NCBI GenBank assembly: GCA_044356825.1
Contig: JBIKVM010000115.1
Span: 1 to 9,522, forward strand
Length of the DNA stretch: 9,522 nt
Direction of reading: 5' to 3'
Source of the DNA: JAUREX01 sp044356825
GTDB taxonomy: Bacteria; Pseudomonadota; Alphaproteobacteria; Rhodobacterales; Rhodobacteraceae
Shown: positions 1 to 7,498 of the stretch, one piece after another
How positions within the stretch are numbered: the first letter of the stretch is position 1
How the letters are laid out: each line of letters begins with the position of its first letter
Program-made: the position numbers and the translations under genes
The notes under the pieces: model-generated
The model's input: the letters and a program-made list of their open reading frames with translations, nothing else
Told to the model about the DNA's origin: nothing
The model's database searches: none

Positions 1-267
1 CTCGAGGATGACATGGCGGTGACGGATGTAGCGGCCCCCTTCGCGATGTCGCTTGCCGCCGTCTCGAAGCATCTGGGCGTGCTGGTGGCAACGGGCCTCA
101 TCACGCAGGAACGGCGCGGGCGGGTGGTGTGGTGCAAGCTCGATCCCGACGCGCTGCGGCCCGCGTCGGTCTGGATGCAGGGGTTCGGACAGTTCGATCC
201 GGTCGATCTCGACGCGCTCGAGACGCTCATTGCCGCGACATTGGCCGATCAGGACGACGCGGATTGA
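1..267 (+). CDS. ArsR/SmtB-family transcriptional regulator, C-terminal part (5-prime partial)
   Basis: The reading frame is open from base 1, so the gene begins left of the window; the ATG at 13 is probably internal, because only the second half of a winged helix-turn-helix is present. The recognition helix region MSLAAVSKHLGVL and the following wing (GLITQERRGRVVWCKLDP) are typical of ArsR-type repressors, DNA-binding dimers that leave their promoter when an effector binds. The metal-binding ELCVCD-type motif of the classic arsenic or zinc sensors is absent: the equivalent stretch reads TDVAAPFAMS, and the only Cys is in the wing. This suggests a member that does not sense metal through that site, often found beside a SRPBCC/AHSA1 or membrane gene; that partner would lie outside or elsewhere. 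The gene ends 7 bases from the convergent permease gene. The family is secure, the effector unknown. Confidence 0.85.
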   Translation, partial: LEDDMAVTDVAAPFAMSLAAVSKHLGVLVATGLITQERRGRVVWCKLDPDALRPASVWMQGFGQFDPVDLDALETLIAATLADQDDAD

Positions 268-288
268 GGCGCGCTCAGCGCGCCTTTT
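268..288 (+). terminator. Intrinsic terminator of the ArsR gene, overlapping the end of the convergent permease gene
   Basis: A perfect 7-bp stem (GGCGCGC, 268-274, with GCGCGCC, 278-284) closes the three-base loop TCA and is followed by TTTT (285-288). It starts directly after the ArsR stop codon. The loop is the TGA stop codon of the minus-strand permease gene, so the left arm lies outside that gene and the right arm encodes its last residues. The T run serves only plus-strand transcripts. Confidence 0.65.
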
Positions 289-1216
289 CGTCGTCGCGCA
301 GCAGGATGAGGAGGGCCACCGCCGTCAGCGCGACCCCGACCGCCACAAGCCCGGGCGGGGCAGGGCGCCCGAGCGCCACTTCCCAGCCGATCACCCAGCT
401 TGGCGTGAGGTAGGTATAGGCCATCACCTTCGCCGCTGGCAGCCGCATCGAGGCGAATTGCAGCAGAAAGAACGACCCCGCCGTGGCAAAGACCGCGAGG
501 TAGAGCATCACCCACCACACCCGCGCCGGCAGCGCCGCCCAGTCGGTCGCGGCGATGTCGCCTGCCCCCGCGACGCCCAGAAGCAGGACGGCCCCGCCCA
601 TCATCAGCGCGGTCGTGACGGTCGCGGCCTCGCCGCGGTTCAGGCGCCGGATCATCGGCGCAAGGGCTGCATGCGCCACGCAGCCCCAGAAATAGATCGC
701 CTCGCCCCGGCCGACGTCGAAGGCCATGAGCGCGGCCGCATCGCCCCTGAAGATGACCCAGAGCGCCCCTGCCCCCCCGATCGCGAGCGCAAGCGCCATG
801 CGCGGCGTCGTCACCTGCGACAGCAGCCACCACCCGAACAGCGCCGCGAGCGCCGGCGTCAGGGTAAAGACGGCCGAGGCTGGAACGGGGGCCGCAGTCT
901 TCAGCCCCTCGAACATCAGCACGAAATAGATGGCATAGAGACCGCCCAGCACGAGATAGCGCCACGAGGCCACCATATCTCGCCGTCTGATCCCGGGGCC
1001 GAAGATGAAGGCCATCGCCGTCATCAAAACACCCGCGATGATGCAGCGCGGCGCTGTCAGAGCTGTCGGTGCGATGTCGTTTGCGATGGTCGACCCGAGG
1101 CTGAAGCTACCTGCCACCAGCGCCGAGAACCCCAGCATCGCCGCATGGCCACCCAACGCCGCGCGCCGATGCGGCGCGAGCGCAGCGATGCGCCCGGCGC
1201 CTATCCCCGCGCCCAT
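275..1216 (-). CDS. EamA/DMT-superfamily inner-membrane permease
   Basis: The 313-residue product is very hydrophobic and fits the ten-helix, two-repeat architecture of EamA (drug/metabolite) transporters, which export or import small metabolites such as amino acids; the substrate cannot be read from sequence. The first repeat ends around residues 111-132 (VPASAVFTLTPALAALFGWW) and the second has the matching signature around 260-283 (PAAKVMAYTYLTPSWVIGW), each near a helix pair typical of the family. The ATG at 1216 was chosen because it has a GAGG/GGCGGGGG stretch upstream and gives a family-sized protein; a longer frame to 1312 only adds low-complexity residues, and a later ATG at 1138 is possible. 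The start lies inside the last codons of the LysR gene (16-base overlap), suggesting translational coupling. It converges on the ArsR gene. Confidence 0.85.
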   Translation of the reverse strand: MGAGIGAGRIAALAPHRRAALGGHAAMLGFSALVAGSFSLGSTIANDIAPTALTAPRCIIAGVLMTAMAFIFGPGIRRRDMVASWRYLVLGGLYAIYFVLMFEGLKTAAPVPASAVFTLTPALAALFGWWLLSQVTTPRMALALAIGGAGALWVIFRGDAAALMAFDVGRGEAIYFWGCVAHAALAPMIRRLNRGEAATVTTALMMGGAVLLLGVAGAGDIAATDWAALPARVWWVMLYLAVFATAGSFFLLQFASMRLPAAKVMAYTYLTPSWVIGWEVALGRPAPPGLVAVGVALTAVALLILLRDDEKAR

Positions 1217-2106
1217 GCCGCCCCCGCCTCGCGCAGATGCTGCACCAGCGCCTGAACCTTGGGCGTGCGGTGCAGATCGACATGCGTCACAAGCCAGAGC
1301 GGCGAGGCCCATTCGGGGCGCGAGGGCAACGCGGGTAGGAGGTCGGCGCAGCGCGCCGCTGCCGGATCGGCAACGAAGCCAAGCCCCACCCCCGAGCGCA
1401 CGGCGGCCAGCACCGCAGCCGGATCCGACGCACGAAACACGATCGCCTCGCGCGGGACGGCGGAGGCAAGCCAGCGCTGATGGGGCGCGCGCTCGATGTC
1501 GCCTTCAAAGGCGACGAAGCGGTGCCGGCCAAGATCGGCGCCGTCATGCGGCACCCCATGCACCGCGGCATACTCGCGCGAAGCCCAAATTCCCATCGGC
1601 ATGGGTGCCAGCGGCAGGACCACATTGTCGGGCGCCTCGGGCCGCGCGCCGGCGCGGATCGCGACATGCGCTTCGCCATACTCCAGACGGTAGAGACGCG
1701 TATCCGTCAGAAGCCGGACGAGGACACGAGGATGGGCCGCCCGGAACCGGGCGAGCGAGGGTACGAGATCCTCGGCAATTCCAGCGATGGTGGTGACAAC
1801 CAGATCGCCCGAGAGCTCGGAGCCGAGATCGCGCAGCCGCGCCGCAAGCTGGGCGAACTGGTCGGCCGCGCGGTCCGCGACCGCGAGCAGGTCGCGCCCC
1901 GCCTCGGTCGGGGTGTAGCCCTTCGCGTGGCGCTGAAAGAGGCGCGTGCCGATCTGCCGCTCCAGCGCGTCGATGTGGCGGATGACGGTCGCGTGGTGGA
2001 CGCCCAGCACCTCGGCCGCGGCCGAGACCGTCCCGAGGCGCGCGACCTGCCAGGCGGTGCGCACCTCGTCCCAGTTCTCAAGCCCTTGGGTCGCGGGGGT
2101 AATCAT
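1201..2106 (-). CDS. LysR-type transcriptional regulator
   Basis: A 301-residue protein of normal family length. Residues about 12-70 form the N-terminal winged helix-turn-helix (SAAAEVLGVHHATVIRHID, then ALERQIGTRLFQR and GYTPTEAG), followed by a linker helix and the periplasmic-binding-like effector domain (from about residue 98, DLVVTTIAGIAEDLVPSLA, to the end). LysR proteins bind DNA as tetramers and respond to a small metabolite. The ATG at 2106 was chosen: it has a GAGG six bases upstream. A TTG at 2142 would add 12 residues that are not family-like. Unusually for the family it is not divergent from a target gene, but lies in line between glcF (43 bases upstream) and the permease, whose start it overlaps. 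It may therefore control the permease, itself, or the glc genes; the effector is unknown. Confidence 0.9.
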   Translation of the reverse strand: MITPATQGLENWDEVRTAWQVARLGTVSAAAEVLGVHHATVIRHIDALERQIGTRLFQRHAKGYTPTEAGRDLLAVADRAADQFAQLAARLRDLGSELSGDLVVTTIAGIAEDLVPSLARFRAAHPRVLVRLLTDTRLYRLEYGEAHVAIRAGARPEAPDNVVLPLAPMPMGIWASREYAAVHGVPHDGADLGRHRFVAFEGDIERAPHQRWLASAVPREAIVFRASDPAAVLAAVRSGVGLGFVADPAAARCADLLPALPSRPEWASPLWLVTHVDLHRTPKVQALVQHLREAGAAWARG

Positions 2107-2149
2107 GGCCTCGACAGTCGCGCGTTTCCCCGCCGCCCGCAAGCACCCC

Positions 2150-3439
2150 TCAGTCCGCGTCGATCGCCGCGGGCTTCGGCCCCCCCGTCGCCCAGTCGAG
2201 GAGTTCGACCGTATGCACCACGGGCACGCCCGCCCGCGCCCCGATCTGCATCATGCAGCCGATGTTGCCCGCCGCGATCAGATCGGGCGCGCGCGCCATC
2301 AGATTGGCCGCCTTGCGCGCGCCAAGCTCGGCCGCGATCGCGGGTTGCAGGATGTTGTAGGTCCCAGCCGATCCGCAGCACAGATGCGCCTCGTCGGGCT
2401 CGACCACCTCGAAGCCCGCGCGGCGCAGCAGGGTCTTCGGCGTCTCGCGGATCTGCTGGCCGTGCTGGAGCGAGCAGGCCGCGTGATAGGCCACCCGCAG
2501 GCCCTTGGGCGCCCCCTCGGGGATGCCGAGCCGCTCGATGATCTCGGTCACGTCGGCCGCCATCGCCGCGACCTCGGCCGCATCCTGCGCGAGCGGGTCG
2601 CCCGCGAAGATGTGGCCGTAATCCTTGACCGTCGTACCGCACCCCGAGGTGTTGATCACCACCGCATCGAGGCCGCGCGCGCGCTTTTCGGCCATGAATG
2701 CGCGGATGTTGGCGCTTGCCAGCGCATGCCCCTCCGCGCTGCGCCCCATGTGATGGACGATCGCGCCGCAGCAGCCCGCCCCCTCAACCACCACCACCTC
2801 CGCCCCGAGCCGGGTCAGAAGGCGGATCGTCGCGTCGTTGATGTCGGTGTTGAGCGCGCGCTGCGCGCATCCGGTCATCAGCGCCACCCGCATCCGCGCC
2901 GCGGCCCGGGGCGCGAACACCTGCGGATCGTCGTTGCGGCTGACGGGCGGCAGCCGCGCGGGCGCGAGGGCCAGCATCGCGCGCAGCCGCGCGTCGGGCA
3001 GAAGCCGCGCGAAGGGCCGCCCGAGCCGCGCGGCCGCGAGTGCCAGGCGAAAGCGCATCGGATGGGGCAGGATATGCGCGAGCGCCCAGCGCAGCAGCCG
3101 CTCAAACGGCGGGCGGCGGTGCGTGGCCTCGATGTGCGCGCGCGCGTGATCGAGAAGATGCGCGTAATGCACGCCCGAGGGACAGGTCGTCATGCAGGCC
3201 AGACAGCCGAGGCAGCGGTCGATGTGGCGCACCGTCGCCGGATCGGCAGGCCCGCCCGATTCGAGCATCTGCTTGATCAGATAGATCCGCCCCCGCGGGC
3301 TGTCGCGCTCATCGCCCAGCACCTGATAGGTCGGGCAGGTCGCGGTGCAGAAGCCGCAATGCACGCAGGTGCGCAAGACCTTGTTCGACCGCTGCATCAG
3401 CGGATCGGCCAGTTGCGCCGGGCTGAAGCTCGTCTGCAT
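2150..3439 (-). CDS. glcF: Glycolate oxidase iron-sulfur subunit GlcF
   Basis: GlcF is the electron-transfer subunit of the membrane-associated GlcDEF glycolate oxidase (glycolate to glyoxylate), passing electrons towards the quinone pool. The 429-residue product carries two ferredoxin-type 4Fe-4S motifs near the N-terminus: CVHCGFCTATCP (Cys 25, 28, 31, 35) and CLGCLACMTTCP (Cys 76, 79, 82, 86). The rest contains two cysteine-rich CCG-domain repeats, visible as EGAGCCGAIVHHMG, SGCGTTVKDYGH, YHAACSLQHGQ and HLCCGSAGTYN. All key cysteines are intact and the length is normal for the family. The ATG at 3439 has an AAGGG seven bases upstream, lying inside the end of glcE; only 4 bases separate the two genes, so coupled translation is likely. 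Confidence 0.96.
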   Translation of the reverse strand: MQTSFSPAQLADPLMQRSNKVLRTCVHCGFCTATCPTYQVLGDERDSPRGRIYLIKQMLESGGPADPATVRHIDRCLGCLACMTTCPSGVHYAHLLDHARAHIEATHRRPPFERLLRWALAHILPHPMRFRLALAAARLGRPFARLLPDARLRAMLALAPARLPPVSRNDDPQVFAPRAAARMRVALMTGCAQRALNTDINDATIRLLTRLGAEVVVVEGAGCCGAIVHHMGRSAEGHALASANIRAFMAEKRARGLDAVVINTSGCGTTVKDYGHIFAGDPLAQDAAEVAAMAADVTEIIERLGIPEGAPKGLRVAYHAACSLQHGQQIRETPKTLLRRAGFEVVEPDEAHLCCGSAGTYNILQPAIAAELGARKAANLMARAPDLIAAGNIGCMMQIGARAGVPVVHTVELLDWATGGPKPAAIDAD

Positions 3440-3443
3440 GCCG

Positions 3444-4532
3444 CTACCCTTCCGCCGGATTGAAGAGCCGGCGCGGATCGAACCGCGCCCGAAGCCCCGC
3501 CGTCAGCGCCCCGAGCGCCGGCGCCTCCGGCGGAGCCATGGCGATGCCGTCCGACGGATCGCCGCGCAGCCGCCGCGCGTGCCCCTCGATCGGCCCGAGG
3601 CGCGCGCGCAGATCCGTCCCCGGCGCGGTCAGGAGCCAGAGGACCCCGCCCCCGCAATCGACGATCGCATCCTCCGCCCCGGCGCGCGCCAGCACCGCGG
3701 GCGCGGCCGAGGGCTTCAGCGCCAGCCGCCAGACATCGCCCGGCCGCCTGACGAAATCGGACCCGTCGCGGATGCGCGCCCAGAGGTCCGCGTCCCCCGC
3801 CTTCTCCTCGGCCGGAACGGCCCCGAGCAACCGCCCAAGCAGCGCCGCGCGGTGGCGCACCTGCACCTCGAGCCCCTCGATCCGCAGCCACACCGGCCCG
3901 CCCGGCCGCCAGGCCGCGCCCGTCACCTCGCAGGGCGTGCCGAGTGCCGCCGCCATCGCCGCCACTGCCGCGCCCGCATCCACCGCCGTCACCGCCAGCG
4001 TCACCACGCGCTCGGGCGCCGGCAGCACCTTGAAGGCGACCTCGGTCAGCACCCCGAGCCGCCCGCGCGCCCCCGCCATCAGCCGCGCGAGGTCGAGGCC
4101 GGTGACATTCTTCATCACCCGCCCGCCCGACTTCACCACCGCCCCCGTGCCGTCGACGAAACGCGCCCCGATCAGCGCGTCCCGGCAGGCTCCCGCCTGC
4201 ACCCGCCGCGGCCCCGAGGCGTTGGTCGCCACCACCCCCCCGATCGTCGAGACACCGGGCCGGCCCAAGAGCGGACCGAGATCGGGCGGCTCGAACGCCA
4301 GCCGCTGCCCCGCGGCCGCCAGCACCGCCTCGACCTCGGCCAGCGGCGTCCCCGCACCCGCCACCAGCGTGAGCGCGCCAGGCTCATGCAGCCGCACCCC
4401 CGCGAGCGCGCCTGTCTCGAGCACCATCCCCCCGGCCACCCCGCCACCGCGCGTGCCGCCGCCGCGGATCGCCGCCGGGCCGTTCAGCCCTGCGATCAGT
4501 TCCGCCAGATCCGCCTCGTCCCTCGGCCGCAT
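3444..4532 (-). CDS. glcE: Glycolate oxidase FAD-binding subunit GlcE
   Basis: GlcE is the second flavin-type subunit of glycolate oxidase, a shortened relative of GlcD. The 362 residues contain a PCMH-type FAD-binding fold: IRGGGTRGGG (22-31) for the pyrophosphate loop, STIGGVVATNASGPRR (95-110), and KSGGRVMKNVTGLDLARL (134-151), a very characteristic GlcE segment. The C-terminus closes with FDPRRLFNPAEG, as in this subunit and in GlcD-like oxidases. The ATG at 4532 was chosen over the longer frame to 4616 because it is preceded by AGGGG and gives the usual length, while the extra 28 residues would be encoded by the hairpin cluster upstream. The gene follows glcD after 84 bases and is followed by glcF after 4 bases. 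Confidence 0.94.
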   Translation of the reverse strand: MRPRDEADLAELIAGLNGPAAIRGGGTRGGGVAGGMVLETGALAGVRLHEPGALTLVAGAGTPLAEVEAVLAAAGQRLAFEPPDLGPLLGRPGVSTIGGVVATNASGPRRVQAGACRDALIGARFVDGTGAVVKSGGRVMKNVTGLDLARLMAGARGRLGVLTEVAFKVLPAPERVVTLAVTAVDAGAAVAAMAAALGTPCEVTGAAWRPGGPVWLRIEGLEVQVRHRAALLGRLLGAVPAEEKAGDADLWARIRDGSDFVRRPGDVWRLALKPSAAPAVLARAGAEDAIVDCGGGVLWLLTAPGTDLRARLGPIEGHARRLRGDPSDGIAMAPPEAPALGALTAGLRARFDPRRLFNPAEG

Positions 4533-4555
4533 CGCCGCCCCTGCCCATCTTCTGT
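4533..4555 (-). promoter_or_regulatory. Ribosome binding site region of glcE
   Basis: On the minus strand the sequence just before the glcE ATG reads GGCAGGGGCGGCG, a purine-rich AGGGG about seven bases from the start. It supports the 4532 start over upstream in-frame codons. It directly abuts the conserved-looking edge (GGGACAGAAGATGGG on the minus strand) of the hairpin cluster, so that cluster forms the glcE 5-prime leader on the message. Confidence 0.45.
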
Positions 4556-4614
4556 CCCGAAATATCCTCGGGGGTGAGGCGCCGTCAGGCGCCGAGGGGG
4601 CAGACAGCCCCCTC
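4556..4614. repeat. Cluster of three hairpins (REP-like palindromic element) between glcD and glcE
   Basis: Three stem-loops follow in tandem. CCCGA (4556-4560) pairs with TCGGG (4568-4572). GGCGCC (4578-4583) pairs with GGCGCC (4588-4593) around GTCA. GAGGGGGC (4594-4601) pairs with GCCCCCTC (4607-4614) around AGACA. All stems are perfect. An alternative pairing also exists: CCTCGG (4566-4571) with CCGAGG (4592-4597), which would exclude the last two hairpins. No T run follows on the minus strand, so it does not look like a terminator. From memory, elements with AAATATCC-CGGGGGTGA followed by a GAGGGGGC hairpin recur between genes in Rhodobacteraceae; this cannot be checked within one window. 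Likely roles are mRNA processing or stability between glcD and glcEF. Confidence 0.7.
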
Positions 4615-4616
4615 AC

Positions 4617-6050
4617 TCAGCATGCCCGCCGCGCCCGGCTCGCCTCGAGCGGAAAGACCTTCGCGGCATTGAGGCGCCAGGCCGGATCGAAGACGTCCTT
4701 GACGCGCATCTGCGCCTCGAGGTCGGCGGGCGCGAACTGCACGCCCATCAGGTCGCGCTTCTCGATGCCGACGCCATGTTCGCCCGTCAGGCAGCCGCCC
4801 ACCTCGACGCAAAGCTTCAGGATCGCGGCACCGAACGCCTCGCAACGCTCGAGATCGCCCGGCTTGTTGGCGTCATAGAGGATGAGCGGGTGCATGTTGC
4901 CGTCGCCCGCGTGAAAGACATTGGCGACCTGCAGCCCGAATTCCGCCGACATCTCGCCGATCCGGCGCAGCACATGGGACAGGCTCGAGACGGGGATCGT
5001 GCCGTCGAGGCACATGTAATCGGCGATGTAGCCCATCGCCCCGAAGGCCGACTTGCGACCGAGCCAGATCTTCTTCGATTCCGCCTCCGAGCGGCTCTCG
5101 CGCAGCTCGACCGGGTCGTGGGCGCGGGCGATCTCCGAGATCCGGGAGAGTTGCGCGTCGATCTCGGGCCCGCTGCCCTCGACCTCGACGATCAGCAGCG
5201 CCTCGCAATCGGGATAGCCCGCATGGGCGAAGGCCTCGGTCGCGCGGATGCAGGGGCGGTCCATGAACTCGATCGCGACGGGCAGGATGCCGGCGCGGAT
5301 GATGTCGGCGACGCACGCCCCCGCGACCTCGTTTGCATCGAACCCGATCAGCACGGGTCGCGCGCCCTCGGGCTTGGGCAGGATGCGCAAGGTCGCCTCG
5401 GTCACGATGCCGAGTTGCCCCTCGGCGCCGCAGACGACCGAGAGCAGGTCGATCTCCGCCGCCTCGCCCTCGGGTCCGCCGATCTCGACCACGCTGCCGT
5501 CGGCGAGCACCAGCGTCACGCCCAGAAGGTTGTTGGTCGTGACGCCATATTTCAGGCAATGCGCCCCGCCCGAGTTCATGGCGATGTTGCCGCCGATCGC
5601 GCAGGCAAGCTGGCTCGACGGGTCGGGGGCATAGAAGAACCCCGCCGGATCGACGGCGGCCGAGACGGCAAGGTTCGTCCGCCCCGCCTCGACCCTGATG
5701 AAGCGGTTGGCGGTGTCGATCTCGAGCACCGCCGTCATCCGCGCGAGCCCCACGAGCACGCAATCGGCCGTGGGCAGCGACCCGCCCGCAAGGCTCGTGC
5801 CCGCCCCGCGCGGCACCACCGGCACGCCTTCCTCGTGGCAGACGCGCATGACGGCCGAGACCTCGGCCGTGGTGCGCGGCAGGACGGCGAGCATGGGCGG
5901 GCAGCGATAGGCCGTCAGCGCGTCGCATTCATAGGCCGCGAGGGCGACGGGGTCCGCGATCAGCCCATCCTCGGGCAGGACGGCCGCGAGGCGTGCGGCG
6001 ATGCGATCCTTGCGGGCAATCAGCGCAAGGTCGGGAAGCGGCATGTCCAT
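4617..6050 (-). CDS. glcD: Glycolate oxidase catalytic FAD subunit GlcD
   Basis: GlcD is the main flavoprotein subunit, oxidising glycolate (and often D-lactate-like 2-hydroxy acids) to the keto acid. The 477-residue product shows the PCMH FAD-binding domain: PRGAGTSLAGG (80-90) and GGNIAMNSGGAHCLKYG (153-169). It also has the C-terminal FAD-oxidase domain with the metal/substrate-site motif HAGDGNMHP (380-388) and GEHGVGIEKRDLM (423-435). Length and all motifs are normal. The ATG at 6050 has GAGGG seven bases upstream; a second in-frame ATG (6044) lies two codons later, and the longer frame to 6098 uses a non-ATG codon. It lies 64 bases after the serS stop on the same strand, without a visible terminator, so some read-through from serS is possible. 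No promoter of its own could be resolved with confidence. Confidence 0.96.
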   Translation of the reverse strand: MDMPLPDLALIARKDRIAARLAAVLPEDGLIADPVALAAYECDALTAYRCPPMLAVLPRTTAEVSAVMRVCHEEGVPVVPRGAGTSLAGGSLPTADCVLVGLARMTAVLEIDTANRFIRVEAGRTNLAVSAAVDPAGFFYAPDPSSQLACAIGGNIAMNSGGAHCLKYGVTTNNLLGVTLVLADGSVVEIGGPEGEAAEIDLLSVVCGAEGQLGIVTEATLRILPKPEGARPVLIGFDANEVAGACVADIIRAGILPVAIEFMDRPCIRATEAFAHAGYPDCEALLIVEVEGSGPEIDAQLSRISEIARAHDPVELRESRSEAESKKIWLGRKSAFGAMGYIADYMCLDGTIPVSSLSHVLRRIGEMSAEFGLQVANVFHAGDGNMHPLILYDANKPGDLERCEAFGAAILKLCVEVGGCLTGEHGVGIEKRDLMGVQFAPADLEAQMRVKDVFDPAWRLNAAKVFPLEASRARRAC

Positions 6051-6114
6051 CGGGGCACCCTCTGCGATCGGCGGAAATCTGGCACCACCGCGGCGCAAAA
6101 CGCAAGCGCGGGCT

Positions 6115-7407
6115 TCAGACGAGCGTCCCGCCCGCGTCGATCCGCCTCTTGCCGCTGAGCCAGGGCCGCAGCGCCTCGGGCAGCGTGATCGACCCGTCCG
6201 CCTCCTGCCCGTTCTCGAGCACCGCGATCAGCGTGCGCCCGACGGCCAGGCCCGAGCCGTTCAGCGTGTGCACGAAGTCGGGCTTGCCGCCGCCCGCGGG
6301 GCGGAAGCGGGCGTTCATCCGCCGCGCCTGGAACGCACCGCAGGTCGAGACCGAGCTGATCTCGCGATAGCGGCCCTGACCGGGCAGCCAGACCTCGATG
6401 TCATGTGTGCGCTCGGCGCCAAAGCCCATGTCGCCCGTGCAGAGCACGATGGTCCGATAGGGCAGCCCGAGCCCCTCGAGCACCGCCTCGGCGCAGCGCG
6501 TCATCCGCTCATGCTCGGCGCGCGACTGGTCGGGGGCGCAGATCGTCACCATCTCGACCTTCTCGAACTGGTGCTGGCGCAGCATGCCGGTCGTGTCCTT
6601 GCCGGCACTGCCCGCCTCGGAGCGGAAGCATTGCGTGTGCGCCGTCATCCGCAGGGGCAGCGTGCCCGCCTCGAGGATCTCGCCGGCAACAAGGTTCGTG
6701 AGCGTCACCTCCGAGGTCGGCACGAGCCACCAGCCGTTCGTCGTCTGATAGCTGTCCTCGGCGAATTTCGGGAGTTGGCCGGTCCCCTCCATCGCCTCGG
6801 CGCGCACGAGGACGGGCGTCCACATCTCGGTCAGGCCATGCGTGCCGGTGTGCAGGTCGAGCATGTATTGCGCGATCGCCCGCTGCACGCGTGCGAGCGC
6901 CCCGCGCAGCACGACGAAGCGCGACCCCGACAGCCTGGCGGCGGCGGCGAAATCGAAGCCGGGCCGCGCGCCCGCGATCTCGAAATGCTCGCGCGGGGCG
7001 AAGTCGAAGACGCGCGGGGTGCCGTTGCGACGGATCTCGACGTTGCCGCCCTCGTCCGCGCCGTCGGGCACGTCGGGCAGGGGCAGGTTCGGGATGGTCA
7101 TGAGCTCGGCCCGCAGGCCCGCGTCCTCGGCCTCGGCCTCGGCCATCAGCCGCGCGATCTCGGCCTTCTTCTCGGCCACGAGCGCGCGCAGCGCCTCGAA
7201 GGCGGCCCCGTCGCCCGCGGCCTTCGCCGCACCCGCCTCGCGGCTCGCGCGGTTCTGGTCGGCCTGCGCGGTCTCGGCCGCGAGGATGCGCGCGCGCCGG
7301 GCCGCGTCGCGGGCCAGAAGCGCGACCGAAAGGGGCGCGAGGCCCCGCCGCGCGAGGGAGGCATCGAAGGCGTCGGGGTTGTCGCGGATGGTGCGGATGT
7401 CGTGCAT
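6115..7407 (-). CDS. serS: Seryl-tRNA synthetase
   Basis: This class II aminoacyl-tRNA synthetase charges tRNA-Ser (and tRNA-Sec where present) with serine in the cytoplasm. The 430-residue product has the normal length. Residues about 1-100 form the long antiparallel coiled-coil arm that holds the tRNA, rich in Ala, Glu and Arg. The catalytic core shows TSE (231-233), motif 2 (FRSEAGSAGKDTTGMLRQHQ, 261-280), the serine-pocket segment SSVSTCGAFQARRMNARFR (351-369) and motif 3 (TLNGSGLAVGRTLIAVLEN, 381-399). The ATG at 7407 gives the typical start MHDIRTIRDNPDAF; a longer frame to 7467 adds 20 unrelated residues. The Shine-Dalgarno upstream is weak. It is divergent from the tRNA-Met gene and followed by glcD. 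Confidence 0.97.
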   Translation of the reverse strand: MHDIRTIRDNPDAFDASLARRGLAPLSVALLARDAARRARILAAETAQADQNRASREAGAAKAAGDGAAFEALRALVAEKKAEIARLMAEAEAEDAGLRAELMTIPNLPLPDVPDGADEGGNVEIRRNGTPRVFDFAPREHFEIAGARPGFDFAAAARLSGSRFVVLRGALARVQRAIAQYMLDLHTGTHGLTEMWTPVLVRAEAMEGTGQLPKFAEDSYQTTNGWWLVPTSEVTLTNLVAGEILEAGTLPLRMTAHTQCFRSEAGSAGKDTTGMLRQHQFEKVEMVTICAPDQSRAEHERMTRCAEAVLEGLGLPYRTIVLCTGDMGFGAERTHDIEVWLPGQGRYREISSVSTCGAFQARRMNARFRPAGGGKPDFVHTLNGSGLAVGRTLIAVLENGQEADGSITLPEALRPWLSGKRRIDAGGTLV

Positions 7408-7460
7408 GGTTGGGACCAGAGCAGGAATGATGACGCTCACATAGCCCAAGGCACCCGCGC

Positions 7461-7480
7461 CTGCCACCCCCGGGCGGCAG
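7461..7480. promoter_or_regulatory. Near-palindrome in the serS / tRNA-Met divergent region
   Basis: A 20-base imperfect palindrome (arms CTGCCACCCC and CGGGCGGCAG) in which 8 of 10 positions pair. It lies 53-72 bases before the serS start and about 60 bases before the tRNA. It could be an operator or a leader hairpin, or simply GC-rich chance. Confidence 0.25.
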
Positions 7481-7498
7481 ACCCATTGCGGATTCCCC

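Noticed and set aside
53..1255. Long plus-strand open frame (400 codons)
   Set aside because: It runs antisense to the permease gene, its product is Arg/His/Pro-rich without any domain, and such frames are expected opposite GC-rich genes.
1946..3463. Plus-strand open frame of 505 codons
   Set aside because: Antisense shadow of glcF, which has all its iron-sulfur cysteines; the plus product is low in complexity.
3460..4878. Plus-strand frames of 410 and 472 codons over glcE
   Set aside because: Antisense shadows of glcE and the end of glcD; Ser/Ala/Pro/Arg-rich and without domains.
4776..6158. Plus-strand open frame of 460 codons over glcD
   Set aside because: Antisense shadow of glcD, which shows every family motif on the minus strand.
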